Of a DNA stretch of 64,000 nucleotides, positions 41,032 through 49,336 are shown in pieces. The DNA is from Microbacterium aurantiacum (GTDB lineage: Bacteria > Actinomycetota > Actinomycetes > Actinomycetales > Microbacteriaceae). The notes under the pieces were generated by a model. That model was not told the origin of the DNA and ran no database searches. It was given only the letters and a program-made list of their open reading frames with translations. The position numbers were made by a program, and so were the translations under genes. The stretch covers positions 558,001 through 622,000 of the forward strand of contig NZ_JAJPDW010000001.1 of the NCBI RefSeq assembly GCF_021654035.1, written 5' to 3'. Each line of letters starts with the position of its first letter. Positions within the stretch are counted from its first letter, which is position 1.

Positions 41032-44004
41032 ATGAGACGATCCACCATCCAGCCGCAGCGTCGGCGTTCCGCGTTCCGGCGCGGACTCGCCGGCACCGTG
41101 GCCGGCGTCATGGCGCTGACCGGCGTGGGCCTGGCCCCGGCGGTCGCGACGGCCGCCGAGTTGCCGGCGCCCACGGCGCACTACGACATGTCGCACAGCG
41201 GATCGCAGCTGCTCGACGTGTCGGGCAACGCCCGTCACGCGACACTGACGGGACTCACCTCGGCATCCTTCGCGGATGCCGGAGGCGATGACGTCCTGCG
41301 TTTCCGCGCGGACGGATACGCGGCACTGCCCAAGGGTCTCGTGACGGGGACCGACAACAACTTCACGGTGGAGTTCACCGTGGCCGCGCAGACCGCTCAG
41401 AACAGTTTCGGATGGGTCATCGGTGATGGCGTCGGCCCCTGGAACACCACGCAGCTCGGGAACCACATCTTCCTGAGCCCCCGCTCCGCCCAGGGCGGCT
41501 ACACGAACCAGGTGCTGGCCGCGATCCGCGTCAAGACCGACGGCAACAACGGCGAGAGCCGGATGCCCGCAGGAGGAGGCCTCAACGCGGGTTTCACGAC
41601 GCTGACGATGGTCGGTTCGGGCAACACGCTCACCCTCTACCGCGACGGCGCGGTGATCTCGACGCTCACGCACAACCGCGCGATGAGCTCGATCATCCCG
41701 GCCGGTGACACGCTCGGCTACATCGGTCGCTCGCTCTACCAGGGCGACTCGCTGCTGCGCGCGGACGTCTCCGACATGAAGTTCTGGGATGTCGCCCTGA
41801 CCCCCGAGGAGGTGACGGCGAGCATGCCCGACACCGAGGAGAAGACCGCGGCGACCGCGGCGCTCCTGCGCGGCGAGGTGCTCGCGAGCATGCTGGGAGC
41901 CAACCCGTCGCTCGACAGCGTCACCTCGAACCTCACGCTCGGCGCGAGCGTGAACGGAGTGAACCTCACCTGGGCGTCGTCGAACCCCGCCGTGATCTCG
42001 ACCACCGGCGTCGTGTCGCGTGCGATCACCGAGAACACCCCGGTCACACTCACCGCGACCACCTCGCTCGGGTCGACCCTCACCTTCGACGCGACCGTCA
42101 TCGCCCCGACCGTCGGCGCCGACCTCGACGCCATCGTGCTGGAGGAGCGGACCACGGAGAACCTGCCCCTCGCGGTGAAGGGCTCCGTCAACGGCGCCGA
42201 CATCACGTGGGAGTCGTCCGACCCCGAGCTGGTCACCGCCACCGACCCGGACTACGTCGCGCCCGCCGTGGGCGCGGCCGACCCGTTCGAGGGCGGCGGG
42301 CTGGTCACGCGTCCGGCCTACGGTGAGGGCGACCGCGAGGTCACGCTCACCGCGACGGCGACCCTCAACGGTCAGACGGCGACGCGCACGTTCACGCTGG
42401 ACGTCGCCGAGAAGGCCCGGACGGCCCCGGACGAGGGCTACGTCGCGGCGTACTTCAAGTCCGACTCGGACGAGCGGATCTACCAGGCGGCCACCTCCGG
42501 CAACGACTTCTTCAGCTTCGCGCCGGTCAACGGCGGGCAGCCCACGGTCGAGAACACCGCCGACACGACCGGTCTCCGCGACCCGTACATCCTCCGCTCG
42601 GCCGAGGGCGACAAGTACTACATGATCGCCACCGACCTCTGCATCGGATGCGGCACCGGTTGGGGTCCCGCGCAGTCCGACGGCAGCCTGAAGGTGCACA
42701 TCTGGGAATCGACCGACCTGGTCAACTGGGAGCGCACCAACGACGAGAACTCCGGTATCACCGTCAACCAGCCCGCGGCGGGCATGACGTGGGCACCGGA
42801 AGCCTACTGGGACGACGAGCTGCAGTCGTACGTGCTGTTCTTCGCCTCGCGTCTGTACTCCGACGCCAGCAAGAGCAACAGCGACAACCTGTACGCCCGG
42901 ATGTTCTACGTGCTGACGCGCGATTTCCGCACCTTCACCTACCCGCCGCAGAGCTGGCAGGACACCGGATACGCGCGCATCGACTCCACCGTCATCAAGA
43001 TCGACGACTTCTACTACCGCTTCACCAAGAACGAAGAGGGTGGCGCAGCCGACGGCCTGGAGGCGGGCAAGGACATCTTCTTGGAGAAGTCGCAGGTCCT
43101 CACCGCTCCGACCACCCGGTCGAACTGGTCGGCCGACCCCGCGCAGACGTGGCAGCTCACCGACACGCGGATGACCACGCTGGAGACGAACCAGGCGGGC
43201 GAGGGCCCGCAGGTGATCAAGCTCAACGAGGGCGACCCGAGCAACACCGGCGACGGCTACGTCTTCCTCGTGGACAACTACGGCGACGGCGGCTACCGGG
43301 CGTTCGTGACGACGGGCGACGAGATCGCCTCGAGCTCGCAGGCCGACCGGCTCTCGCAGCGGAGCTCGTGGGTCGTTCGTCAGCGCGGCGGGCTCCCCGC
43401 CAGCCCGCGTCACGGCTCGTTCGTGAACGTCTCGGGTCAGGTCCTCGACGCGGTCAACAGCTGGAGCGACGTCGAGGCGGTCGCCTCGACCACGGCGCTC
43501 GACGCCGACGGCCGTGAGCTCACGGCGTCCGTCACCGCGGAGGACGAGGGCGACGTCGTCGGCACCGTCACCTTCGCCGGTGGCGAGTGGTCGGAGACCG
43601 TCGCGCTCGTCGACGGAACCGCGACGGCGACCGCACCGGCCGGCGTGACCGCCGTCACGGCGACCTACGACGGGTACCGCGACGGCCTGGTCGCGACGTC
43701 GGTCTCGGACGAGGTCGACATCGCCGGTCTCGCCGTCACCGCGACGGCGATCACGCGCTGCCTCGCGGGCAAGGTGCTGGAGTCGGTGACGATCGCCAAC
43801 GACGCGGATGCCGCGGCGACGGTGGTCATCCAGAGCCGCTACGGGTCGAAGACCTTCGTGTTGGCCCCCGGTAAGAAGGCGACGCACACCTTCACCACCC
43901 GCACGGCGGCCTACACCGCCGGCGTGATCGAGGTCTCCGCCTCGACCGCCGACGGACGCTCCGTCCAGACGGAGGTGTCGCTGGCAGCGCGCAGCTGCAA
44001 CTGA
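41032..44004 (+). CDS. secreted LamG-Ig-GH43 enzyme with C-terminal domain
   Basis: 990 residues with a signal peptide (LAGTVAGVMALTGVGLAPAV, cleavage near TAAE). A LamG domain (~38-270) precedes two small Ig-like segments (~275-465, TWASSNPAVISTTGVVSR and ITWESSDPELVTATD) and a GH43 domain (~470-815: TTGLRDPYILRSAEGDKYYM, MTWAPEAYWDDELQSYVLFF, YARIDSTVIKIDDFYYRF, GEGPQVIKLNEGD). The last ~92 residues are the shared TRCLAG domain, separated by a beta-rich spacer. The pattern suits an exo- or endo-acting arabinan enzyme; specificity is not readable. AGAGAGGAAGG precedes ATG 41032. It is the promoter-distal gene behind araDBA. Confidence 0.83.
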   Translation: MRRSTIQPQRRRSAFRRGLAGTVAGVMALTGVGLAPAVATAAELPAPTAHYDMSHSGSQLLDVSGNARHATLTGLTSASFADAGGDDVLRFRADGYAALPKGLVTGTDNNFTVEFTVAAQTAQNSFGWVIGDGVGPWNTTQLGNHIFLSPRSAQGGYTNQVLAAIRVKTDGNNGESRMPAGGGLNAGFTTLTMVGSGNTLTLYRDGAVISTLTHNRAMSSIIPAGDTLGYIGRSLYQGDSLLRADVSDMKFWDVALTPEEVTASMPDTEEKTAATAALLRGEVLASMLGANPSLDSVTSNLTLGASVNGVNLTWASSNPAVISTTGVVSRAITENTPVTLTATTSLGSTLTFDATVIAPTVGADLDAIVLEERTTENLPLAVKGSVNGADITWESSDPELVTATDPDYVAPAVGAADPFEGGGLVTRPAYGEGDREVTLTATATLNGQTATRTFTLDVAEKARTAPDEGYVAAYFKSDSDERIYQAATSGNDFFSFAPVNGGQPTVENTADTTGLRDPYILRSAEGDKYYMIATDLCIGCGTGWGPAQSDGSLKVHIWESTDLVNWERTNDENSGITVNQPAAGMTWAPEAYWDDELQSYVLFFASRLYSDASKSNSDNLYARMFYVLTRDFRTFTYPPQSWQDTGYARIDSTVIKIDDFYYRFTKNEEGGAADGLEAGKDIFLEKSQVLTAPTTRSNWSADPAQTWQLTDTRMTTLETNQAGEGPQVIKLNEGDPSNTGDGYVFLVDNYGDGGYRAFVTTGDEIASSSQADRLSQRSSWVVRQRGGLPASPRHGSFVNVSGQVLDAVNSWSDVEAVASTTALDADGRELTASVTAEDEGDVVGTVTFAGGEWSETVALVDGTATATAPAGVTAVTATYDGYRDGLVATSVSDEVDIAGLAVTATAITRCLAGKVLESVTIANDADAAATVVIQSRYGSKTFVLAPGKKATHTFTTRTAAYTAGVIEVSASTADGRSVQTEVSLAARSCN

Positions 44005-44010
44005 ACACGG

Positions 44011-44053
44011 AGACGGTGGGGGTCGGCGGTGCATCCGTCGGCCCCCACCGTCT
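44011..44053 (+). terminator. long hairpin after the GH43 gene
   Basis: AGACGGTGGGGG (44011-44022) pairs with CCCCCACCGTCT (44042-44053), extended inward by GTCGGCGG / CCGTCGG pairing. It lies 6 nt after the stop codon and probably ends the importer-ara-GH43 operon. Confidence 0.65.
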
Positions 44054-44112
44054 GCCGCGATACTGAAACGTCAGATACATCCCCCTTCACCCGACCCGAG
44101 GATCACCCACTC

Positions 44113-45054
44113 ATGGCCCGTACGCCCCTGTCCGGCATCCAGCACTCCCTCCGCTCCGGCGACTACGAGGCGATCATCTCCAGCGTCGGGGCGACCCTGC
44201 GCTCGCTGACCCTCGCCGGGCGCGACCTGGTCGTGCCCTTCGACGCGGACGAGGTGCGCCCGTCCTACCGGGGTGCGACGCTGGCACCCTGGCCCAACCG
44301 CGTCGTCGACGGAACGTACACCTTCGGCGGGGAGGAGCGTCGTCTCGCCCTCACCGAGCCGGCTCGCGGACACGCCCTGCACGGCCTCGCCGCGTGGCTC
44401 GACTACGAAGCCATCGACAAGGGATCCGACCACGTCACTCTGGCCCAGGTGATCCCGGCCCAGACGGGCTACCCGTGGCGGATCGTCGTCACGACGACGT
44501 TCGTGCTCGGGCCCGACGGCCTCACCCAGACGGTCACGGCGCGCAACGACGGCGATGAGGCCGCCCCGTGGGGGACCGGACCTCACCCGTACCTGGTGGC
44601 GGGCGCGGGGACGGTCGATGACTGGACCCTCGAGCTCCCGGCCGCTCAGGTGCTCGCCGTCACCGAGGACCGTCTCATCCCGACATCGCTCGAGAGCGTC
44701 GACGTCGATGCCGACCGGTTCGACTTCCGCCGCAAGCGCACGATCGGCACGGTCGAGATCGACCACGCCTACACCGCTCTGACGCGTGACGACGACGGGA
44801 TCGCCGCCGTGCGGCTCACGGATGCCGCCGGACACGGTGTGCAGATGAGCTGGGACGCCGCGTGCCCATGGGTGCAGATCCACACGGCCGACAAGCCGCG
44901 TCCGGAGGACTCGCGGCTCGGTCTCGCGGTCGAACCGATGACGTGTGCACCCGACGCCTTCAACGCCGATCGCTACGACTTCGACGCCGGCCTCATCGTC
45001 ATCGAGCCCGGTGCCGAGGTCTCGGCATCCTGGACCATCGCCGCCATCGCCTGA
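44113..45054 (+). CDS. aldose 1-epimerase family protein
   Basis: 313 residues of the galactose mutarotase fold. LAPWPNRVVDGTYTFGGEER is the conserved early block, GHALHGLAAW and WGTGPHPYLVAGAG hold the two catalytic histidines and LAVEPMTCAPDAFN the glutamate base. It has no signal peptide, so it acts in the cytoplasm, equilibrating anomers of an aldose before isomerisation. Its place after the ara genes suggests L-arabinose or galactose. The start is ATG 44113, after GAGGATC; an upstream ATG at 44029 lies inside the terminator hairpin. Confidence 0.87.
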   Translation: MARTPLSGIQHSLRSGDYEAIISSVGATLRSLTLAGRDLVVPFDADEVRPSYRGATLAPWPNRVVDGTYTFGGEERRLALTEPARGHALHGLAAWLDYEAIDKGSDHVTLAQVIPAQTGYPWRIVVTTTFVLGPDGLTQTVTARNDGDEAAPWGTGPHPYLVAGAGTVDDWTLELPAAQVLAVTEDRLIPTSLESVDVDADRFDFRRKRTIGTVEIDHAYTALTRDDDGIAAVRLTDAAGHGVQMSWDAACPWVQIHTADKPRPEDSRLGLAVEPMTCAPDAFNADRYDFDAGLIVIEPGAEVSASWTIAAIA

Positions 45055-45106
45055 GGCCCCGGCCGCGGTCCGAAGACGACTCGGGCCCGCCCCGCGGTGG
45101 AAGGTC

Positions 45107-45138
45107 GGCGGGACATCCTCCCCAGACGATGTCCCGCC
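45107..45138 (+). terminator. hairpin after the epimerase gene
   Basis: GGCGGGACATC (45107-45117) and GATGTCCCGCC (45128-45138) form an 11-bp perfect stem with a 10-nt loop, 52 nt after the epimerase stop. Confidence 0.6.
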
Positions 45139-45291
45139 GTCCCCGCCTCCTCCGCCGATGGGCGAGCCCGAGCGTGGCCGCACCCCAGGCGGCTGAGCAC
45201 CGTCCCTCCACCTCGCCCCAGGCGGGGAGGGAGAGGGCGCGCTCCTTCTCTGTTCGGAGCCGTCGGGGGATCGGATGGGAGAAACATAGAA
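45139..45291. other. intergenic stretch without a recognisable gene
   Basis: Together with its flanks (45055-45358) this is a 304-nt gap between the epimerase and a small minus-strand gene. Apart from the two hairpins at its ends and a short CCTCGCC/GGCGGGG-type repeat near 45214-45229, nothing was recognised. Frames crossing it have no ribosome-binding site or family similarity. Confidence 0.5.
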
Positions 45292-45315
45292 GGCCCCGGA
45301 GTATTCTCCGAGGCC
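45292..45315 (-). terminator. terminator of the small charged-protein gene
   Basis: On the minus strand GGCCTCGGAG and CTCCGGGGCC pair (one mismatch) around AATA and are followed by a T-rich run (TTCTATGTTTC). Confidence 0.6.
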
Positions 45316-45358
45316 CCCCGATTGAGTCGTCGCGGGGTCGCCGCGACAGGTCCGCGTG

Positions 45359-45574
45359 TCAGTCGCGGAGTTCTTCCCGGATCTCGTTGCGCGTGTGCAC
45401 CGAGTCCCGTTCTGCTTCAGCCTTGTCGACCTCCGCTTCAGCCTTCCTCACTTCGGCGTCGGCCTTCATCTCGTCGGCCTTGTCGCTGAGTCGGTCCGTG
45501 GTCTTGTCCCAGTCGTCCGAGATCTTCTCACCGACGGCCTCGGCCGTCTTCTTGGCGTCTTCCATGAATCCCAT
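45359..45574 (-). CDS. small charged helical protein, function unknown
   Basis: 71 residues, about half of them Asp, Glu, Lys or Arg, with alanines in a heptad-like pattern (EVRKAEAEVDKAEAERD): probably one long helix or coiled coil. Composition recalls CsbD-type or LEA-like stress proteins but the CsbD signature is not evident. GAGAGGAG seven bases before ATG 45574 is a strong ribosome-binding site and a good terminator follows, which supports a real, well-expressed gene. No operon partner. Confidence 0.65.
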   Translation of the reverse strand: MGFMEDAKKTAEAVGEKISDDWDKTTDRLSDKADEMKADAEVRKAEAEVDKAEAERDSVHTRNEIREELRD

Positions 45575-45738
45575 GAACCGCTCCTCTCGAAGGATTGTGT
45601 CTTCGACGCTAGCCGCGGAGGTGGTCGATTCCGGGGGGTTGCACGGATGTCGGCGGCTTGATACGCACAGTCTGAGCGCGCGGCCGTCGAGCCCGGCTCT
45701 CGGATAGCCTTCTCTAGACGGAGGAGGCGCGAGGTCGC

Positions 45739-46317
45739 ATGGGCAAGACAGCGGACGCGATCGCGGAAGGCGTCGCCATCGCGACGGCCGCCGCCCGGCT
45801 GACGGTGCGCAACCACATCCTCGTCGAGACGATCGCGCACGGTGCGCCGTTCGATCCGGCCGCCTTCGCGCCGTTCGCCCACGACACGCTGATCGCCCTC
45901 GCCGACGAGCAGCAGCAGGCGGGTGACCTCGCGCGGCGTCAGGCGAAGAAGGCGTGGGGTCGGTTCAGCGATCCGGACGGCACGCACGACTACCGCGACC
46001 GCGACACCCGCAATCTGCGGAAGCGCCGACGGCAGTACGTCGGTGTCGCCAAGGAGCTCCGGCGCCGCGCTGAGGACCCGGAGGCCGTCCGCGAGCTCGT
46101 CGAGCATGCGCGGGATGCGGCCTGGGGAGACGTCGAAGCGAACCTGCAGCGACGGCTCACCGTCGAGGGCATGCGACCGGACCTCGACCCCGACTACGAG
46201 CGCATGCGCGCGGCGCGGATGCAGTCCCTCCGCCTCGTGGATCTGCCCCGACTCGCCGCTCATCGCCGACACGTCACGGCAGCCGCGGCGGAGGCCGCCG
46301 GCGACGCGCCCGACTGA
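45739..46317 (+). CDS. conserved hypothetical helical protein
   Basis: 192 residues starting at ATG 45739 with GGAGGAGG upstream. No domain is recognised. It is alanine- and arginine-rich and predicted mostly helical: an N-terminal helix (GKTADAIAEGVAIATAAARL), a middle basic segment (RDTRNLRKRRRQYVGVAKEL) and an acidic-basic C-terminal helix. It has no signal peptide or membrane segment. It sits alone between a stress-type gene and a tRNA gene. Confidence 0.55.
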   Translation: MGKTADAIAEGVAIATAAARLTVRNHILVETIAHGAPFDPAAFAPFAHDTLIALADEQQQAGDLARRQAKKAWGRFSDPDGTHDYRDRDTRNLRKRRRQYVGVAKELRRRAEDPEAVRELVEHARDAAWGDVEANLQRRLTVEGMRPDLDPDYERMRAARMQSLRLVDLPRLAAHRRHVTAAAAEAAGDAPD

Positions 46318-46388
46318 ACGGCGTCGATTCGCGAGGGCGGCGGGGGTCATGTATTCTGGTCGCTGGCCCGCGGGAGATCGCGGGCCGG

Positions 46389-46461
46389 GCGCCCGTAGCT
46401 CAATGGATAGAGCATCTGACTACGGATCAGAAGGTTAGGGGTTCGAGTCCCTTCGGGCGCA
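46389..46461 (+). tRNA. tRNA-Arg (anticodon ACG)
   Basis: 73 nt: acceptor arm GCGCCCG (46389-46395) pairs with CGGGCGC (46454-46460), discriminator A 46461. The D-arm TAGCTCAATGGATAGAGCA, the anticodon loop CTACGGA between TCTGA and TCAGA, and the T-arm AGGGGTTCGAGTCCCTT are all standard. Anticodon A34 would be modified to inosine to read CGU, CGC and CGA. CCA is not encoded. Confidence 0.96.
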
Positions 46462-46484
46462 CACTGTGTTGAGACAGTGAGAAA

Positions 46485-46508
46485 GCCCCGCCGGTTCGCC
46501 GGCGGGGC
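46485..46508. terminator. intrinsic terminator after tRNA-Arg
   Basis: GCCCCGCCGG (46485-46494), TTCG tetraloop, CCGGCGGGGC (46499-46508), then TTCTTTCTTTCC. It ends the tRNA transcript and, read from the other side, may also serve the convergent MarR gene. Confidence 0.9.
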
Positions 46509-46536
46509 TTCTTTCTTTCCCGCCCGGCTCTTCCAG

Positions 46537-47031
46537 TCAGCGGACGCGGCGTGCCCGCGAAGGCTCAGGGGTGTGCGCCCGATACGCGGTGAGGATCCGC
46601 TCGAGGTACTCGGTGATGATCCGCTGCTCGTCCTCGTCGAAGTGGTCGAGCTCGGCATCCAGCCCGCGCACCATCGGCATGAGGATCGACATCGCTTTGG
46701 CTCGGGACGAGTCCGTCGGGACCACGCGCACGGCGCGGCGATCCGACGGGTGAGGCTCCCGGGTGACGTGTCCGAGGTCGACCAGGCGATCGACCGCGGT
46801 GGTCATCGCCGCGGTGGTGATCCCGAGCCGGCGGGCGAGCTCGCTCGGGCCGAGCGGTCCCTCCTGCAGGAGGTGCTCCATCGCGTCGAGGTCGGTGGCG
46901 TTGACGGAGAGCTCTTCGCCGAAGGCGGCCTCGAAGTCGGCCGAGGTCTGGATCAGTTCGCGCAGAAGGACGGTCGGACGCCGCGGCATCATGCCCGCGG
47001 CTGCGCCCGCGGGGGGAAGGGGGGCATCCAT
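46537..47031 (-). CDS. MarR-family regulator of the adjacent MMPL gene
   Basis: 164 residues with a MarR winged helix: LGPSELARRLGITTAAMTTAVDRLVDLGHV is recognition helix plus turn and REPHPSDRRAVRVV the wing with its conserved D-x-R. Start ATG 47031 gives a 13-residue alanine/proline-rich lead; Met 46992 is an alternative. It is divergent from an MMPL exporter gene 122 nt away, with a candidate operator between, so it very probably represses both in response to the exported compound. Confidence 0.85.
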   Translation of the reverse strand: MDAPLPPAGAAAGMMPRRPTVLLRELIQTSADFEAAFGEELSVNATDLDAMEHLLQEGPLGPSELARRLGITTAAMTTAVDRLVDLGHVTREPHPSDRRAVRVVPTDSSRAKAMSILMPMVRGLDAELDHFDEDEQRIITEYLERILTAYRAHTPEPSRARRVR

Positions 47032-47065
47032 GCGGAAATCGTACCCGCACGTATGATCGCTCGGC

Positions 47066-47087
47066 TAGTATCTAGGCAATCTAACTA
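47066..47087. promoter_or_regulatory. candidate MarR operator between divergent genes
   Basis: An AT-rich 22-bp imperfect palindrome with outer arms TAGT (47066-47069) and ACTA (47084-47087) and inner TCTAG / CTA repeats. It lies centrally in the MarR-MMPL intergenic region, the usual place for a MarR autoregulatory site. Confidence 0.5.
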
Positions 47088-47153
47088 CTTTGTGATCTGA
47101 TCAGCTCGACGCCCGCACCCGCACCCCCCTTCATTCCCTCCCGAGGAGTCGTC

Positions 47154-49298
47154 ATGGCCGCTCTGCTCCGCTTCATCACCTCCGCCCGAACATCGTGGAT
47201 CGTCCTGATCCTCGCCGTCGCCGCGGCCGGGGGGATCTTCGCCCTGGGCTCCGGCTCGGACGGCGACACCGCGCCGCCGGTCGGTCTGCCCGACACAGCC
47301 GAGTCCCGTCAGGTCGACGCGCTCCTGGAGGAGCTGCCGAGCGCCGACACCACCTCGGCGCTCCTGGTCTTCTCCGGCGGCGGGGAGGAGCTGACGGAGG
47401 AGCAGCTCGGCCAGATCACCCAGAACGCGATGGGAGAGCTGGCGGAGTTCACCCCGGAGGGGTTCGTCCCGCCGGCGCAGGTGTCCGATGACGGCACGGT
47501 CGCCCTCGTCGTGGTGCCGCTGGAGCCCCTCCCGACCGTCGGCGAGCAGTCCGAGCGGGCCGCCGAGATCCGGGCCGCGGCCGCGACGGACCTCGACGGG
47601 GTCACGGTGTACTTCACCGGCGCCGAGGGCTTCGAGGTCGACATCGCCGCGGTCTTCGAAGGCGCCGACTTCACCCTGATCCTCACGACCGTCATCGTCG
47701 TGGCGATCCTCCTGCTCGTGACCTACCGGAGCCCCACCCTGTGGATCGTCCCGCTGATCGTCGTGGGTGTCTCGGACGTCCTGGCGGGCATCGTCGCCGC
47801 CCGGGTGGCGTCCGCGGTCGGAATCCAGCTGGACGCCTCCACCACCGGGATCCTGTCGGTGCTCGTCTTCGGCGCGGGCACGAACTACGCCCTGCTGCTC
47901 ATCGCCCGATACCGCGACGAGCTGCGCAGCTACGCCGACCGGCGCGCCGCGATGCGCAGGGCGCTCCGCGGTGCCGGTCCCGCGATCATCGCGAGCGGCT
48001 CGACGGTGGCACTGGCCCTTGCGACCCTCCTGTTCGGTGAGCTGTCGGGCAACCGGGCGCTGGGTCTCGCGTGCGCCGTCGGGATCGTGGTCGCGATGAT
48101 CTTCGCGCTCTTCGTTCTGCCGGCCGCGCTCGTCCTCTTCGGGCGCTGGATCTTCTGGCCCTACATCCCGCGCTTCGGTTCGGCCGACGCGCTGTCACGC
48201 AGCCCGTGGGGCAAGCTCGGCCGCGCGGTCGCCCGTCGCCCCGTCGTCGTGGCCACGAGCGGGTTCGTCCTGCTCGGCATCCTCGCCAGCGGTGTCTTCT
48301 TCGTGCAGACCGGCCTGTCGCAGAACGACCGGTTCCTCCAGAAGCCCGAGGCCGTCGTCGGTCAGGAGGTGCTCGCCGAGGCGTTCTCGGCCGGGTCCAC
48401 GTCGCCCTCGGTGGTGGTGGTGCCCGTCGACGAGGCCGACGAGGCCGCCGCGGCGCTCGCCGACATCGACGGAGTCGACAGTGCCACGGTCGGCGAGCAG
48501 AACGACGACATCGCGCGCATCGACGTGACCCTGTCGTCTTCGGCGGAGACCGAGGAGGCGCTGGCGACCGTGGAGCGGATGCGGGCGGCGCTGGACGACG
48601 TCGGCTCAGGCGAGGGCCTCGTCGGCGGTCTCGACGCCCGCGCCCTCGACGTCGCCGACGCCCAGGCCCGCGACCAGGCGCTGGTGATTCCGCTGATCCT
48701 GGTGCTGGTGTTCATCGTGCTGGTGATCCTGCTCCGCGGGTTCGTCGCGCCGATCCTCCTGCTGCTGGCCGTGGTGGCGAGCTTCTTCTCGGCCGTCGGT
48801 GCCAGCTGGTGGCTGTTCCAGACGCCGCTGTTCGGCTTCCCCGCGATCGACACCAACGTGCTGCTGTTCAGCTTCCTGTTCCTCGTGGCGCTCGGGGTGG
48901 ACTACAGCATCTTCCTCGTCACGCGCGCTCAGGAGGAGGCGCGCACGCGGGGGACGACCCAGGGCATGATCCGAGCGCTCGCCGCCACCGGTGCGGTGAT
49001 CACGAGCGCCGGCATCCTGCTCGCGGCGGTCTTCGCCGTGCTCGGCGTGCTGCCGCTGATCACCCTCACCCAGATCGGCATCATCGTCTGTATCGGCGTG
49101 CTCATCGACACCCTCCTCGTGCGGACGGTGATCGTGCCGGCGCTGGCATTCCGGACGGGCGACAAGTTCTGGTGGCCGCGTCGTCCGGAAGCGACGGATG
49201 CCGCTGCCGCCGAGGCCGGCATCGACGCCTTCACCGCCCTGGAGGTGGAAGACGAGGAGAACCGCACGTCACGCCGTAAGAAGACCGTCGCGGTCTGA
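47154..49298 (+). CDS. MMPL/RND-type exporter
   Basis: 714 residues with the MMPL double-repeat layout: helix 1 at ~15-33, an extracellular domain (~35-170), five helices, a second domain (~375-500) and five more helices. Family motifs are FGAGTNYALLLIARYRDEL in repeat 1 and LVALGVDYSIFLVTRAQEE in repeat 2. Repeat 1 has Asn where many relatives have the Asp of the proton-relay Asp-Tyr pair; repeat 2 keeps the Asp. Likely substrates are lipids, pigments or antibiotics. It is regulated, by position, by the divergent MarR gene. The C-terminal ~50 residues are a charged cytoplasmic tail. Confidence 0.88.
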   Translation: MAALLRFITSARTSWIVLILAVAAAGGIFALGSGSDGDTAPPVGLPDTAESRQVDALLEELPSADTTSALLVFSGGGEELTEEQLGQITQNAMGELAEFTPEGFVPPAQVSDDGTVALVVVPLEPLPTVGEQSERAAEIRAAAATDLDGVTVYFTGAEGFEVDIAAVFEGADFTLILTTVIVVAILLLVTYRSPTLWIVPLIVVGVSDVLAGIVAARVASAVGIQLDASTTGILSVLVFGAGTNYALLLIARYRDELRSYADRRAAMRRALRGAGPAIIASGSTVALALATLLFGELSGNRALGLACAVGIVVAMIFALFVLPAALVLFGRWIFWPYIPRFGSADALSRSPWGKLGRAVARRPVVVATSGFVLLGILASGVFFVQTGLSQNDRFLQKPEAVVGQEVLAEAFSAGSTSPSVVVVPVDEADEAAAALADIDGVDSATVGEQNDDIARIDVTLSSSAETEEALATVERMRAALDDVGSGEGLVGGLDARALDVADAQARDQALVIPLILVLVFIVLVILLRGFVAPILLLLAVVASFFSAVGASWWLFQTPLFGFPAIDTNVLLFSFLFLVALGVDYSIFLVTRAQEEARTRGTTQGMIRALAATGAVITSAGILLAAVFAVLGVLPLITLTQIGIIVCIGVLIDTLLVRTVIVPALAFRTGDKFWWPRRPEATDAAAAEAGIDAFTALEVEDEENRTSRRKKTVAV

Positions 49299-49336
49299 CC
49301 CTCACGGCTGCTCGCAGCCGGTGATCCCCGTCCCGC

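Noticed and set aside
41026..44034. Very long open frame on the minus strand opposite the last GH43 gene (about 1,000 codons)
   Set aside because: Arg/Gly/Val/Asp-rich composition typical of a high-GC antisense frame, no family similarity, no ribosome-binding site; the plus-strand GH43 gene explains the region. The same holds for 23106-26345, 26182-29253, 3360-5324 and 723-2492.
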